DNA from: Paenibacillus sp. URB8-2
GTDB taxonomy: Bacteria > Bacillota > Bacilli > Paenibacillales > Paenibacillaceae
Direction: 5' to 3'
Assembly (NCBI RefSeq): GCF_013393385.1
Contig: NZ_AP023239.1
Span: 5,394,001-5,458,000 of the forward strand
Length of the DNA: 64,000 bases
Part shown: positions 16,716 through 25,272 of the stretch, piece by piece
How the letters are laid out: the number at the start of each line of letters is the position of its first letter
How positions within the stretch are numbered: the first letter of the stretch is position 1
Translations under genes and position numbers: made by a program
Notes under the pieces: generated by a model
Database searches by the model: none
Seen by the model: only the letters and a program-made list of their open reading frames with translations
Told to the model about the DNA's origin: nothing

Positions 16716-19700
16716 CTAACACTTTTCAACATTGATGATCCGGCGGGCATACTGGCGGGTCCAAGCCTGCACCTGACTCTCGGCAATCGGACGGCTGATA
16801 TAGTAGCCCTGTACCTTGTCGCAGTTCACTCGTCTCAGGAAATCGAGCTGCTCCTCGGTTTCGACTCCCTCCGCGGTAACGTTCAGGCCCATATCATGTC
16901 CGATGGCGACGATGGAGCCGGCCAGCGGCATGCTGCTCCCTTCGCCCGGAAGGCCGTCAATAAACGATTTGTCGATCTTCAGCGTCGTGATCGGCAGCTG
17001 CTTCAGATAGCTGAGGGAGGAATAGCCTGTCCCGAAATCATCCAATGCGATGCCGATGCCCTGCTGCTTCAAATACTCCAACTTGATGCTGATCTCTTCA
17101 AAAGACTCCATAATGATGGACTCCGTAATCTCCAGCTCCAGGTACCGGGGGTTCAGCCCCGTTTCGCGCAAAATAGCCAGCACCGTATCCGCAAAATTGT
17201 CCATCAGCAGCTGGATTACCGATATATTGACCGAAATATGATACGGTCCCAGCCCCTGGCGGTGAAGTCCGGCAAGAAAAAGGCAAGCTTTGCGCAGCAC
17301 CCATTCCCCTATCGGGATAATCAGGCGGCAGTCTTCCGCAATCCCTATGAAGGATAAAGGGGAGACAAAGCCGAGAACCGGGCTGTTCCAGCGAATCAGC
17401 GCCTCGAATCCCCACAGTTCTCCGGTGCGAAGAGTCACCTTGGGCTGGTATTGCAAGGACAGCTCGTTGTTATCGATGGCCTCCCGCAAATGCTTCTCGA
17501 TGATCACCCGCTCGTCAAAATACTGCTGCATATTCTGTCCGTACAGCATGTACGTTCCCTTGCCCGCCTGCTTGGCCCGGTACATGGCTATATCGGCGTT
17601 CTTGAGCAGTGCCTCGGCGGTATTGCCGTCCCGCGGATACTGGGCGATCCCGATGCTGATCGAGACATGCACAGTGCTGTCGCCCAGCTGAAACGGCTCG
17701 TTGAAGCTCTGGATCAGCGCCTCGGCGTACAAAACCGTCTGCTCCTGCCGCTCCGTGTCCTTTAACAGAATGACGAATTCGTCTCCGCCGAAACGGTAGT
17801 GTCTGCTGCTGCCGGTGGTCAGCGCCAGCAGCCGCTCCCCAGCCTGTGTAAGCAGCTGATCGCCGAACGTATGCCCCATCGTGTCGTTAATATATTTGAA
17901 ATTGTCGAGATCCAGAAAAAACAATGCCGCCTGGCCGCTCTCATTCTCCTCGATGAACGCCTTCAGTTCTTCCGTCAGCGACAACCGGTTCGGCAGTCCG
18001 CTGAGTTCGTCATTGAAAGCAAGGACCCGGTATTTCTCCTCACTTGCCTGAAGCAGCGCCTGGTTCTCGACCACCTTGTTGTACTGCTCCAGCAGTTCAT
18101 CCTGCAGGGCGGTCAGTTCCTCATACGTCGATTCCAGCTCCTGATAGCTCATCTGAAGCTTGCTCTCATAGCCTTTGCGGTCGGTGATATCCGTCATCGA
18201 GCCTGCAAACCGGACATAGCCGCCCTCCTCGTTCCGCTGCACCTTGCCTCTGGCCTGAAACCACTTGTATTCCCCGGATTTGGCGCGTATCCGGTATTCG
18301 CTGTAATAGTATACCGTTCGTCCTGACAGGTGTTCTTTCCGCTGCCGGTCCTCCTGTTCAAGGTCGTCGGGATGAATAATACTGCTCCAACCGATATAGT
18401 GCTCGTCAATCTCCCCGATTTCATAACCCAGAAGCTCGTACCATCTGTCCGAGAAGTAATAAGTCATCGTCGTCATATCGAGGTCCCAGATAACCGCATC
18501 GGCGCCGAACGCCGCCAGGCTGAATCTCTCGTTGCTCTCCATCAGCTGTTTGCGGATTCTTCTGACCACCCCGGCATGGAACAGCAGAACGAAAATAAAG
18601 ATAAGCAGCACGGCAAACGCCCCGATAAGGGTGATCACAAGGCTTCTATACGTTTCATAAAAGGAAAACGGCTTATTGACCAATTCGCTGCCTGAAGGAA
18701 GGTCCTTTAGCGCAATCCCAAAATGATTCAGCTGATTAAAGTCGAACACGTCGCGGCTCGTGCCGGCGTAAGAGACGGGAATGCGGTTCGGACTTTCTCC
18801 CCGGAGCACGCGCAGCGCCACATTCGCAGCCTTCTCCCCCTGCAGTTTCCCGCTGAGCAGGCTTCCGCCGAACGCACCGTGATTCAGCCCGAAATCATAC
18901 GTATGATAGACCGGAACGGCGCTGACGGCCGTAAGCTCGCTTGAAAAACGGTCAAATTCGGTAATTCGGCCCGTAGAATCGCTGTAATAGGTCGTCATCA
19001 GCAAAATGCTGTCCGGTTTAAGCGATGCCGCCGTCTGTTCCATTTCTTCTTTGGACATCCGGTTCATCGGAAAGACCCGCAGTCCAAGACCAAGCGACTC
19101 CAGCTTGTTCATGACCAGTTGGCCGGTGGACAAGCCGCTTTCCGAATTGTCGTAAATGACATAGACGTTGCGGATGGAGGGATTGAGGTAAAGCGCCATT
19201 TTCATCGTTTCGGAAGGATCGATGTTCTCGATGATGCCGGTCATGTTCCGCCGGTCCTTGATCCGATTGAAACCGACCTGATTCACGCCACTGAAAATAA
19301 TGGGGGCGTCGTTTAACAGTTCTTTCCGGTGACGTATGGCAAAATCAAGCGCGATATCGTCCGTCGCCAAGATGGCGTCAAAATGTTTGTCCGCATATTT
19401 CCCCTTGATCATCTCGTAGAAACGCTGCAAATTGTCCTCTTCCGGATATCGCTTCCAGTCCAGATACTCCGTATAGATGACGGGCGGCGCCATCGCATTC
19501 TTCAGCCGGTCCACAATGCCGTCATTCTGATCATCGGTCCAGGCGAAGCCTTTATGGTAGGAATGGAGAATCAGGACATTTTGCTGGGGAGGTTCCACTG
19601 CTCCTTCGGCCAATGGCGGGCAGAGCCCCGTCAAGAACAGAACGAGCAGTAATAACCACCCTATCCGCTGCTTTGTTGTATAAGCCATTCCTGATCCCAT
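16716..19700 (-). CDS. Membrane sensor with PAS, GGDEF and EAL domains
   Basis: 994 residues. A signal/TM segment (residues 13-32) is followed by an extracytoplasmic ABC-substrate-binding-like domain (about 38-330, QQNVLILHSYHKGFAWTDDQ), a TM helix near 355-378 and a PAS/PAC domain (about 390-510). GGDEF (RFGGDEFVILL, about 637) and EAL (GFEALIRWNSP, about 767; DDFGTGYSSLSYLKQLP) follow. Both catalytic signatures are intact, so it may make and break c-di-GMP. No RxxD inhibitory site precedes GGDEF. It is likely to sense a small ligand outside the cell. Its start follows GGAGTGGGGTGAG. Confidence 0.9.
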   Translation of the reverse strand: MGSGMAYTTKQRIGWLLLLVLFLTGLCPPLAEGAVEPPQQNVLILHSYHKGFAWTDDQNDGIVDRLKNAMAPPVIYTEYLDWKRYPEEDNLQRFYEMIKGKYADKHFDAILATDDIALDFAIRHRKELLNDAPIIFSGVNQVGFNRIKDRRNMTGIIENIDPSETMKMALYLNPSIRNVYVIYDNSESGLSTGQLVMNKLESLGLGLRVFPMNRMSKEEMEQTAASLKPDSILLMTTYYSDSTGRITEFDRFSSELTAVSAVPVYHTYDFGLNHGAFGGSLLSGKLQGEKAANVALRVLRGESPNRIPVSYAGTSRDVFDFNQLNHFGIALKDLPSGSELVNKPFSFYETYRSLVITLIGAFAVLLIFIFVLLFHAGVVRRIRKQLMESNERFSLAAFGADAVIWDLDMTTMTYYFSDRWYELLGYEIGEIDEHYIGWSSIIHPDDLEQEDRQRKEHLSGRTVYYYSEYRIRAKSGEYKWFQARGKVQRNEEGGYVRFAGSMTDITDRKGYESKLQMSYQELESTYEELTALQDELLEQYNKVVENQALLQASEEKYRVLAFNDELSGLPNRLSLTEELKAFIEENESGQAALFFLDLDNFKYINDTMGHTFGDQLLTQAGERLLALTTGSSRHYRFGGDEFVILLKDTERQEQTVLYAEALIQSFNEPFQLGDSTVHVSISIGIAQYPRDGNTAEALLKNADIAMYRAKQAGKGTYMLYGQNMQQYFDERVIIEKHLREAIDNNELSLQYQPKVTLRTGELWGFEALIRWNSPVLGFVSPLSFIGIAEDCRLIIPIGEWVLRKACLFLAGLHRQGLGPYHISVNISVIQLLMDNFADTVLAILRETGLNPRYLELEITESIIMESFEEISIKLEYLKQQGIGIALDDFGTGYSSLSYLKQLPITTLKIDKSFIDGLPGEGSSMPLAGSIVAIGHDMGLNVTAEGVETEEQLDFLRRVNCDKVQGYYISRPIAESQVQAWTRQYARRIINVEKC

Positions 19701-19900
19701 ATGCTCACCCCACTCCTCAATGCCTGTATCCAGCTACCAAAAGCTGCCGGTAAATTTCGACAATATATTAATTCGAGGCCTAATTCTCCCCTCCTTCTAT
19801 TGTCGGAAGAAAGTCTGAAATTTTAAATGCAAGTTTTCACATTTGTCGTAAGAAGCCTCGGAAATATTTTTTAAAAAAGGACTGAAAACTCGCGTATGCT

Positions 19901-19936
19901 AACCGGTTGACATATGCAGTTCCCGACTCTTATACT
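19901..19936 (+). promoter_or_regulatory. Promoter and LacI-type operator for sucrose phosphorylase
   Basis: TTGACA (19907-19912), an 18-bp spacer and TATACT (19931-19936). The palindrome AACCGGTT (19901-19908; CTAACCGGTTGA with imperfect flanks) overlaps the -35 box. A CG-centred palindrome is typical of LacI-family operators, and the downstream gene encodes one. Confidence 0.65.
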
Positions 19937-19998
19937 GAATGTATCTTCCTTGTCTTACCGATCTGCCCACCATTCCAATTGAACAGGAGCCGATTGAA

Positions 19999-21453
19999 TT
20001 GACCATCAAAAATGAGATTATGCTGATTACGTATGCCGACAGCCTAGGCAAGAATTTGCAGGAGACCGCCGAACTGCTCTCCCGGCATTTTAACGGTATT
20101 GTGGGAGGCGTGCATATTCTGCCCTTTTACCCCTCCTCGGCTGACCGCGGATTCGCTCCGCTCACTTACGAGGAAGTAGACCCTGAGTTCGGCACATGGG
20201 ATGACGTCGCCAAAATAGAAAGCGGTTTCTACTTAATGTACGACTTCATGATCAACCATATCTCGCGCAGCTCCGCCTACTTCAAAGACTTTCAGCAGAA
20301 CAAGGATGCCTCTCCCTACCGCGACCTGTTTATCCGCTACAAAGACTTCTGGCCGGGCGGCGAGCCTACGCAGGAAGATGTGGACGCCATTTACAAGCGC
20401 AAGCCGCGCGCGCCTTATATCGATGTAACCTTCGCGGACGGAACAACCGAAAAAATCTGGTGCACGTTCGACGAGGAGCAGATCGACCTCAATTTGTATA
20501 CGGAAACGACCAAACAGTTCGTGAGGGAGCAACTACGGGGATTGGCCGAACGGGGCGCTTCGATTATCCGTCTGGACGCTTTTGCATACGCTACCAAAAA
20601 GCCGGGCACCAGCTGCTTCTTTATCGAACCGGACACTTGGGAAATGCTCGATGAAGTTAAAGCCATTCTGGAGCCGTACGGAACCGAGCTTCTCCCGGAA
20701 ATACACGAGCATTACAGCATTCAGCTGAAGCTTGCGGACAAGGGCTATTGGGTATATGACTTCGCGCTGCCGATGCTTGTGCTGCATGCGCTGTACAGCG
20801 GAAAGGCGGAACGGCTGACACACTGGCTGAACATCTGCCCTCGCAAGCAGTTCACCACGCTGGACACGCATGACGGCATTGGCGTTGTCGACGCCGCCGA
20901 TCTGATGACTCCCGAAGAAATCGAGGAAACGAAAAACAATCTGTTCTCCCAAGGCGCCAATGTGAAACGGGTCTACAATACGATGGCTTACAACAATCTG
21001 GACATCTACCAGCTCAACTGCACGTACTATTCGGCCCTGGGCGACGATGACGACGCCTATGTGCTGGCCCGCGCCATCCAGTTCTTCGCGCCGGGCATTC
21101 CGCAGGTCTATTACGTCGGGCTGCTGGCCGGCAAGAACGATATCGAGCTGCTGGAGCAAACAAAGGTCGGCCGCAACATCAACCGCCATTATTATACGAA
21201 GGAAGAAGTCGAAGAGAATCTGGAGCGTCCCGTGCTGAAACGGCTGTTCGCGCTGATGAAGTTCCGCAACAGCTGCCGCGCTTTTGACGGCGACCTGACC
21301 GTAATGGACACAGGCGAGGCGTCTACGTTAGAATTGATTTGGACGAACAGCCCGCTTCGGGCTGCGCTGCGCGCCGACCTTGCGGCACGGACATTCACCG
21401 TGCATTACACGGATGAGCATACCGGCGAAGAGACGCTGCTTACCGGCGTATAA
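19999..21453 (+). CDS. gtfA: Sucrose phosphorylase (GH13_18)
   Basis: A 484-residue cytosolic TIM-barrel phosphorylase. It starts TIKNEIMLITYADSLGKNLQ. The nucleophile Asp is in IIRLDAFAYATK, the acid/base Glu in LLPEIHEHYS and the stabilising Asp in FTTLDTHDGIGVVD. It converts sucrose and phosphate to glucose-1-phosphate and fructose; related GH13_18 enzymes use glucosylglycerate or glucosylglycerol, so the substrate is probable, not proven. The TTG start follows AGGAG by 9 nt. The ATG at 19939 falls before the expected transcription start and is rejected. A LacI regulator gene follows. Confidence 0.85.
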   Translation: MTIKNEIMLITYADSLGKNLQETAELLSRHFNGIVGGVHILPFYPSSADRGFAPLTYEEVDPEFGTWDDVAKIESGFYLMYDFMINHISRSSAYFKDFQQNKDASPYRDLFIRYKDFWPGGEPTQEDVDAIYKRKPRAPYIDVTFADGTTEKIWCTFDEEQIDLNLYTETTKQFVREQLRGLAERGASIIRLDAFAYATKKPGTSCFFIEPDTWEMLDEVKAILEPYGTELLPEIHEHYSIQLKLADKGYWVYDFALPMLVLHALYSGKAERLTHWLNICPRKQFTTLDTHDGIGVVDAADLMTPEEIEETKNNLFSQGANVKRVYNTMAYNNLDIYQLNCTYYSALGDDDDAYVLARAIQFFAPGIPQVYYVGLLAGKNDIELLEQTKVGRNINRHYYTKEEVEENLERPVLKRLFALMKFRNSCRAFDGDLTVMDTGEASTLELIWTNSPLRAALRADLAARTFTVHYTDEHTGEETLLTGV

Positions 21454-21552
21454 CATTTTTCCTAATATAAAACCAAGTTCCTACGGGGCGCGTTTCATCT
21501 TAAGGGATGAGGCGCGTTCCTTTTCAAGGAGCCTGCAGGCAGGAGCGATTGC

Positions 21553-22530
21553 ATGCCCACCATTAAAGATGTGGCTTTAAAGGCCGGGGTTTCCGTTACC
21601 ACCGTATCCCGGGTGCTGAATAACAGGGGATATTTGAGCGAAGAGCTGAAGAAAAAAGTTTACGGCGCCATGGAGGAGCTGAACTATCGGCCCAATGAGC
21701 TGGCCCGTTCGCTAAGCCGCTCCAAGTCGAATATTATCGGACTGATTATTCCGCATGCGGCGCATCCCTTCTTCGGAGAATTGGTCAGCCACATCGAGGA
21801 GCATGCCTACCTGCACGGGTACAGGCTGCTGCTGTGCAACTCCCATCTGGACAGGCAGAAGGAAGCGGAATACATCGATATGCTGCGCTCCAGCCGCGTC
21901 GACGGCATTATTCTGGGCAGCCACACGCTGGAGGTCGAAGACTACCGCCAGATTCATCTGCCCGTGGTCACGTTCGACCGGCGGATCAGCACCGACATCC
22001 CCTATATTTGCTCTGATAACTACCGGGGCGGGGAACTGGCAACGGCGCTGCTGGCCGACAAGGGCTGCCGCAAAATCGCTCATATCGGCGGTCATCCCCA
22101 TCCCGATCTGCTGGCGCTGAAGAGACTTGACGCCTTCAAGGAGATTGCTAAGCAGCGCGGCCTGCAGCATGTCGAGGTGCATACCGACTTAGATGGGTTT
22201 AACTTCGAGGGCTATGAGCGCCTGGTCAACCGGCTGCTGGAGGAGCATCCCGACGTGGATGGCATTTTTGCCAGCAGCGATGTGATTGCCGCCTATGCGC
22301 TTAAAGCTTGCCTGGCCAGGGAACGACGGGTGCCCCAGGATATCAAAATCGTCGGCTACGACGGCATTTCGCTCCGCGGGTTGCTCTCTCCCGTTCTCAC
22401 AACCGTTGCCCAGCCGATTGCCGGGATGGGCCAAAAGGCGGTCGATCTCATCATGGAGCAGGTGCAGGGCAACACGGTGCCGATGGAAAATATCTTTCCG
22501 GTAGAGCTGATTCAGGGAGAAACGACGTAA
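21553..22530 (+). CDS. LacI-family transcriptional regulator
   Basis: 325 residues. The N-terminal helix-turn-helix is TIKDVALKAGVSVTTVSRVL, with hinge helix NYRPNELARSLSRSKS. A periplasmic-binding-like ligand domain follows (SNIIGLIIPHAAHPFFGELV to the end). AGGAG precedes the ATG by 7 nt. The gene lies 100 bp after the sucrose phosphorylase gene and probably represses it through the AACCGGTT palindrome. The effector is likely to be sucrose or a product. Confidence 0.87.
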   Translation: MPTIKDVALKAGVSVTTVSRVLNNRGYLSEELKKKVYGAMEELNYRPNELARSLSRSKSNIIGLIIPHAAHPFFGELVSHIEEHAYLHGYRLLLCNSHLDRQKEAEYIDMLRSSRVDGIILGSHTLEVEDYRQIHLPVVTFDRRISTDIPYICSDNYRGGELATALLADKGCRKIAHIGGHPHPDLLALKRLDAFKEIAKQRGLQHVEVHTDLDGFNFEGYERLVNRLLEEHPDVDGIFASSDVIAAYALKACLARERRVPQDIKIVGYDGISLRGLLSPVLTTVAQPIAGMGQKAVDLIMEQVQGNTVPMENIFPVELIQGETT

Positions 22531-22586
22531 ACGGCAGCTGGACGCCTAGTCGAGAGGACGTGGCGTCTGGTGATTGTATGTAGACG

Positions 22587-22625
22587 AAGGGCTAACCGGG
22601 AATTTCTGGCCAGCCCTTTGTTTGT
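22587..22625 (+). terminator. Terminator after LacI gene
   Basis: AAGGGCT (22587-22593) pairs with AGCCCTT (22612-22618), with GGCC/GGTT-type pairing inside, followed by TTGTTTGTTGTTTG. Confidence 0.75.
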
Positions 22626-22741
22626 TGTTTGTAGAAAATAAAGTCTTGTTCTGCCACTGAATGTTTAAACGATCGTGTCCTGTTTGCTTAATCAACTAAT
22701 TTTTAATCAATATCAGTCCGAAATTTAGCTTTTCCTCACAA

Positions 22742-23032
22742 CGCGCTTCTGTGGCCTGCTTTCGGGCTTTCGGAGCGCTTTTTTATTGAACCCTAAACCT
22801 TATTTGGATTCCCCAATTCTCCAATTGGGGGACCAAGCGAACTTACCGGCTTTAAGAGGGTAAGTTCCATTACCTCTAGATCGTCCTACATAGGGCATTA
22901 TTGCCTCTGCGCTTCTCTCCAATCATGCCCTGTCAAGAAAAAACCGCGTGATTGCCTCCGCTGTGCTTGCGACAATATACGTTGAAAAAGGAGCAACTCC
23001 GCCAGGATCATTCTCAATTTGCCACAGCGGAG
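22742..23032. other. Non-coding segment with a series of hairpins
   Basis: No gene is visible. Successive inverted repeats are GCGCTTCTG/CGGAGCGC followed by TTTTTT (about 22750-22788), CCCCAATT-CTCC-AATTGGGG (22811-22830), GAACTTACC/GGTAAGTTC (about 22839-22868), GGGCAT/ATGCCC (about 22896-22930) and CTCCGCTGTG/CACAGCGGAG (22956-22965 with 23023-23032, enclosing a GGAG-CAA-CTCC hairpin). It could be a structured RNA or the decayed end of a mobile element. Confidence 0.45.
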
Positions 23033-23101
23033 TCGCACATCCTTGTTCTGTTTAACCAATAAGTTCAATAAATTGACATAAAATTACTTATTGAAGAAAA
23101 G

Positions 23102-23356
23102 GTGACAGTTACTTTCACACCAGCTGAAGGTGGGAAACCAACACCTATCTTTACAACGCAGGATCAAACAATACCCCTTGGTATCGGCAGTACATATTAC
23201 ATGCAAGGTTCAAGCTGGATGATTTTGTACGGATCAAATGTGGTGAGTCTTTCTGGAAATAAGGCTACCATGATTGGATATGGAACCGCCCAAGTTGAAG
23301 CGTTCAAATCCAATGGTGCTGCGTTGGGAGTTTATACTTTCGTCGTTCAAAGATAG
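23102..23356 (+). CDS. Short surface-protein-like domain (Big_2-type fragment)
   Basis: 84 residues from a GTG start with a poor ribosome binding site. SSWMILYGSNVVSLSGNKAT and MIGYGTAQVEAFKSNGAAL resemble a bacterial Ig-like (Big_2) repeat, which normally sits inside large secreted proteins. There is no signal peptide, and an in-frame stop lies 10 codons upstream. The likeliest reading is the surviving 3' end of a degraded surface-protein gene in an AT-rich island; a genuine small protein cannot be excluded. A strong terminator follows. Confidence 0.4.
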   Translation: MTVTFTPAEGGKPTPIFTTQDQTIPLGIGSTYYMQGSSWMILYGSNVVSLSGNKATMIGYGTAQVEAFKSNGAALGVYTFVVQR

Positions 23357-23369
23357 TTCTCCAAAAATG

Positions 23370-23408
23370 AAGGAAGAAAACGAGGTTCTCCTTGTTTTCT
23401 TCCTTTTT
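23370..23408. terminator. Bidirectional terminator
   Basis: AAGGAAGAAAAC (23370-23381) pairs with GTTTTCTTCCTT (23394-23405), followed by TTT. It separates the Big_2 fragment from the convergent DUF4179 gene. Confidence 0.85.
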
Positions 23409-23418
23409 ATTCCTAATT

Positions 23419-24543
23419 CTATTTAACAGGAATAGTAATTTCTAAATCCGAAAGGTACTCAATTTTTGGATTTCCCTTGTCGTCTAGCTGAAACTGACTC
23501 GGATCATTAGTTTGATAAAGATATATATATGGTTTGATAGTGATAAATTCAGGGAGAGATTTAAACGGTTCAAATCTTGAATCGGTTACCAATACATCCC
23601 CGCCTGTCGCATTCCACCCATTCCCGGTAATGAACTTGAGTTTATTCCCGTCAGCATCCAAAATATCGTATCCGATAGGAGACTGAGTGAAAGTTTTAGC
23701 GGATTTTCCAGTAAAATTAATCCTTGTTGTGATGCTTGTTGTAATCGGCGTAAACTCTACCTTTTCCAAACTTAGGCTGATGTCACCATAGGTCCGTTGT
23801 ACGGAAGGGGTCAGAACTACGTTGTTGGCCGTGTTCTTTTTAACAGGAATATGGATTACAAATGGCTCCTGCACATCTGTTAAGGTTATATCCATCGTTA
23901 ATTCAAATTCATCGGGAAAAGCTTGCCCCCCCTGATTGCGTAAATCCGAGAACTCCAGAATCGCAGAATTTGCATTTTCGTTTGGAAAAATATAAGGTCC
24001 GATAGTGTTGCTGGTATTGGCAGGCGCAAACGAGTTAATGTCTTTCCCGTCTATAGACAAATGTACGTTCTTAATTTGTTCCTGCACGCTGTATGGTAAA
24101 GCTTTGTCTCCGAACTCTTTACGTTCAATGCCAACCGAAACACGTGTTCCATCAAACATAATAACCGGAATTTCCAAGGTCACTCCTTCGTGAGTAGTCT
24201 CCATATTCAGAGCCGTCAGCATCCCTTTTTCATCTGCTGTTCTTAGTCCCAAATCACCCGCCAAGCGAAATATCGAATCCATCCCTGGAATTTGCTTCAA
24301 AGAATCCGCCATTACGGGGGAGACAAATCCAGAGCCAAACACAAGAACAAGGGCCATAGTTGCGGAAGCAATAACCCACACCGATCTGCGTCTTCGCCCA
24401 CTTTTTTTGTGACTTCCAGACTCTTTTATGGCGTCATAGTTTTGTAGGGTACGTTCCACCAAATCAACGGTAACAGGCGTCTCACGGATTTGCTGCTTTA
24501 ATCTCATGATTTCCTTATCTTCCGCTATCGGCATATTTCGCAT
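23419..24543 (-). CDS. DUF4179-type membrane protein, putative anti-sigma factor
   Basis: 374 residues. A cytosolic N terminus of about 50 residues (ETPVTVDLVERTLQNYDAI) is followed by one TM helix (VWVIASATMALVLVFGSGF) and a large extracytoplasmic beta-rich region. The latter has the DUF4179 start (DSLKQIPGMDSIFRLAGDLG) and a DUF5643-like C-terminal part. This is the usual architecture of Paenibacillus anti-sigma factors paired with ECF sigma genes. The gene overlaps the sigma gene by 29 bp. The function is inferred from topology and pairing. The region is AT-rich compared with the flanks. Confidence 0.7.
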   Translation of the reverse strand: MRNMPIAEDKEIMRLKQQIRETPVTVDLVERTLQNYDAIKESGSHKKSGRRRRSVWVIASATMALVLVFGSGFVSPVMADSLKQIPGMDSIFRLAGDLGLRTADEKGMLTALNMETTHEGVTLEIPVIMFDGTRVSVGIERKEFGDKALPYSVQEQIKNVHLSIDGKDINSFAPANTSNTIGPYIFPNENANSAILEFSDLRNQGGQAFPDEFELTMDITLTDVQEPFVIHIPVKKNTANNVVLTPSVQRTYGDISLSLEKVEFTPITTSITTRINFTGKSAKTFTQSPIGYDILDADGNKLKFITGNGWNATGGDVLVTDSRFEPFKSLPEFITIKPYIYLYQTNDPSQFQLDDKGNPKIEYLSDLEITIPVK

Positions 24544-25084
24544 AGATACTCATCCCCTTTTTTTGAATTAATTTCTTACGGAGCCGTTCATACTTTTTCC
24601 TGACCGTTGTGGGATTTAAGTCCATAATGTCCGCAATTTCGTCATAACTGTATTCTTCGAGTGCACGTAAGAGTAAGATTTGTTTTTCTTCCAGACTTAG
24701 GTGGTCCAATAACTCATTAATATAATCCGAATATTGGTATGTTTTGTCCTGCTTCATATTCATTTTGTACTTCAAGTATGTTTTGTAATTTCTGCTTTTC
24801 TTTTTTAATAGGTCGGTGCAGTGATTGTAAGCAATTTTGTAAAGCCAGGCTGAGAAGGAAACCGTTGGGACAAAACCGTGGATATTCTGAAGTCCTTTTA
24901 TGAAAATATCCTGAGCGGCGTCTTCTGCTTCTTGTTGATTTTTCATCAAATAAAAGCAATAAATAAAAATTGGCTTTTGAAAACGAGACACTATAAATGT
25001 ATAAGCTTGAATATCTCCTGACTTAACCTTTTCTATTGCATCACCAATCTCAGCGTTCTTTTCTGAAGTGTCGAAACTGCTCAT
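24515..25084 (-). CDS. ECF-type RNA polymerase sigma factor
   Basis: 189 residues. Region 2 runs from AYTFIVSRFQKPIFIYCFYL through EAEDAAQDIFIKGLQNI and FSAWLYKIAYNHCTDLLKKK. Region 4 has LSLEEKQILLLRALEEYSYD and EIADIMDLNPTTVRKKYERL. GGGGGG lies just before the ATG. It is coupled to the downstream DUF4179 anti-sigma gene. The family normally controls its own promoter in response to envelope signals. The small inverted repeat GGTTGT/ACAACC at 25124-25140 lies about 40 bp upstream of the gene and may belong to its promoter. Confidence 0.85.
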   Translation of the reverse strand: MSSFDTSEKNAEIGDAIEKVKSGDIQAYTFIVSRFQKPIFIYCFYLMKNQQEAEDAAQDIFIKGLQNIHGFVPTVSFSAWLYKIAYNHCTDLLKKKSRNYKTYLKYKMNMKQDKTYQYSDYINELLDHLSLEEKQILLLRALEEYSYDEIADIMDLNPTTVRKKYERLRKKLIQKKGMSIYAKYADSGR

Positions 25085-25272
25085 TTGAGCTCCCCCCTTT
25101 CAGCCTATATAACTGAAATTGACGGTTGTTTGTGACAACCAACCAAAATAAATTTTTTTGCACTATTGGAATTTTACTCAACATCAACCACGAATACGAT
25201 TCCAAGACACCAGGGCAACCAGAACTCCGAAGAGCTGCCGCTCGCTCCAGTCTACAACTTTATATTTCTATC

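Noticed and set aside
25085..25272. Gene or duplicated target left of the IS630 element
   Set aside because: AT-rich sequence without open frame or recognisable domain; no target interruption could be shown.
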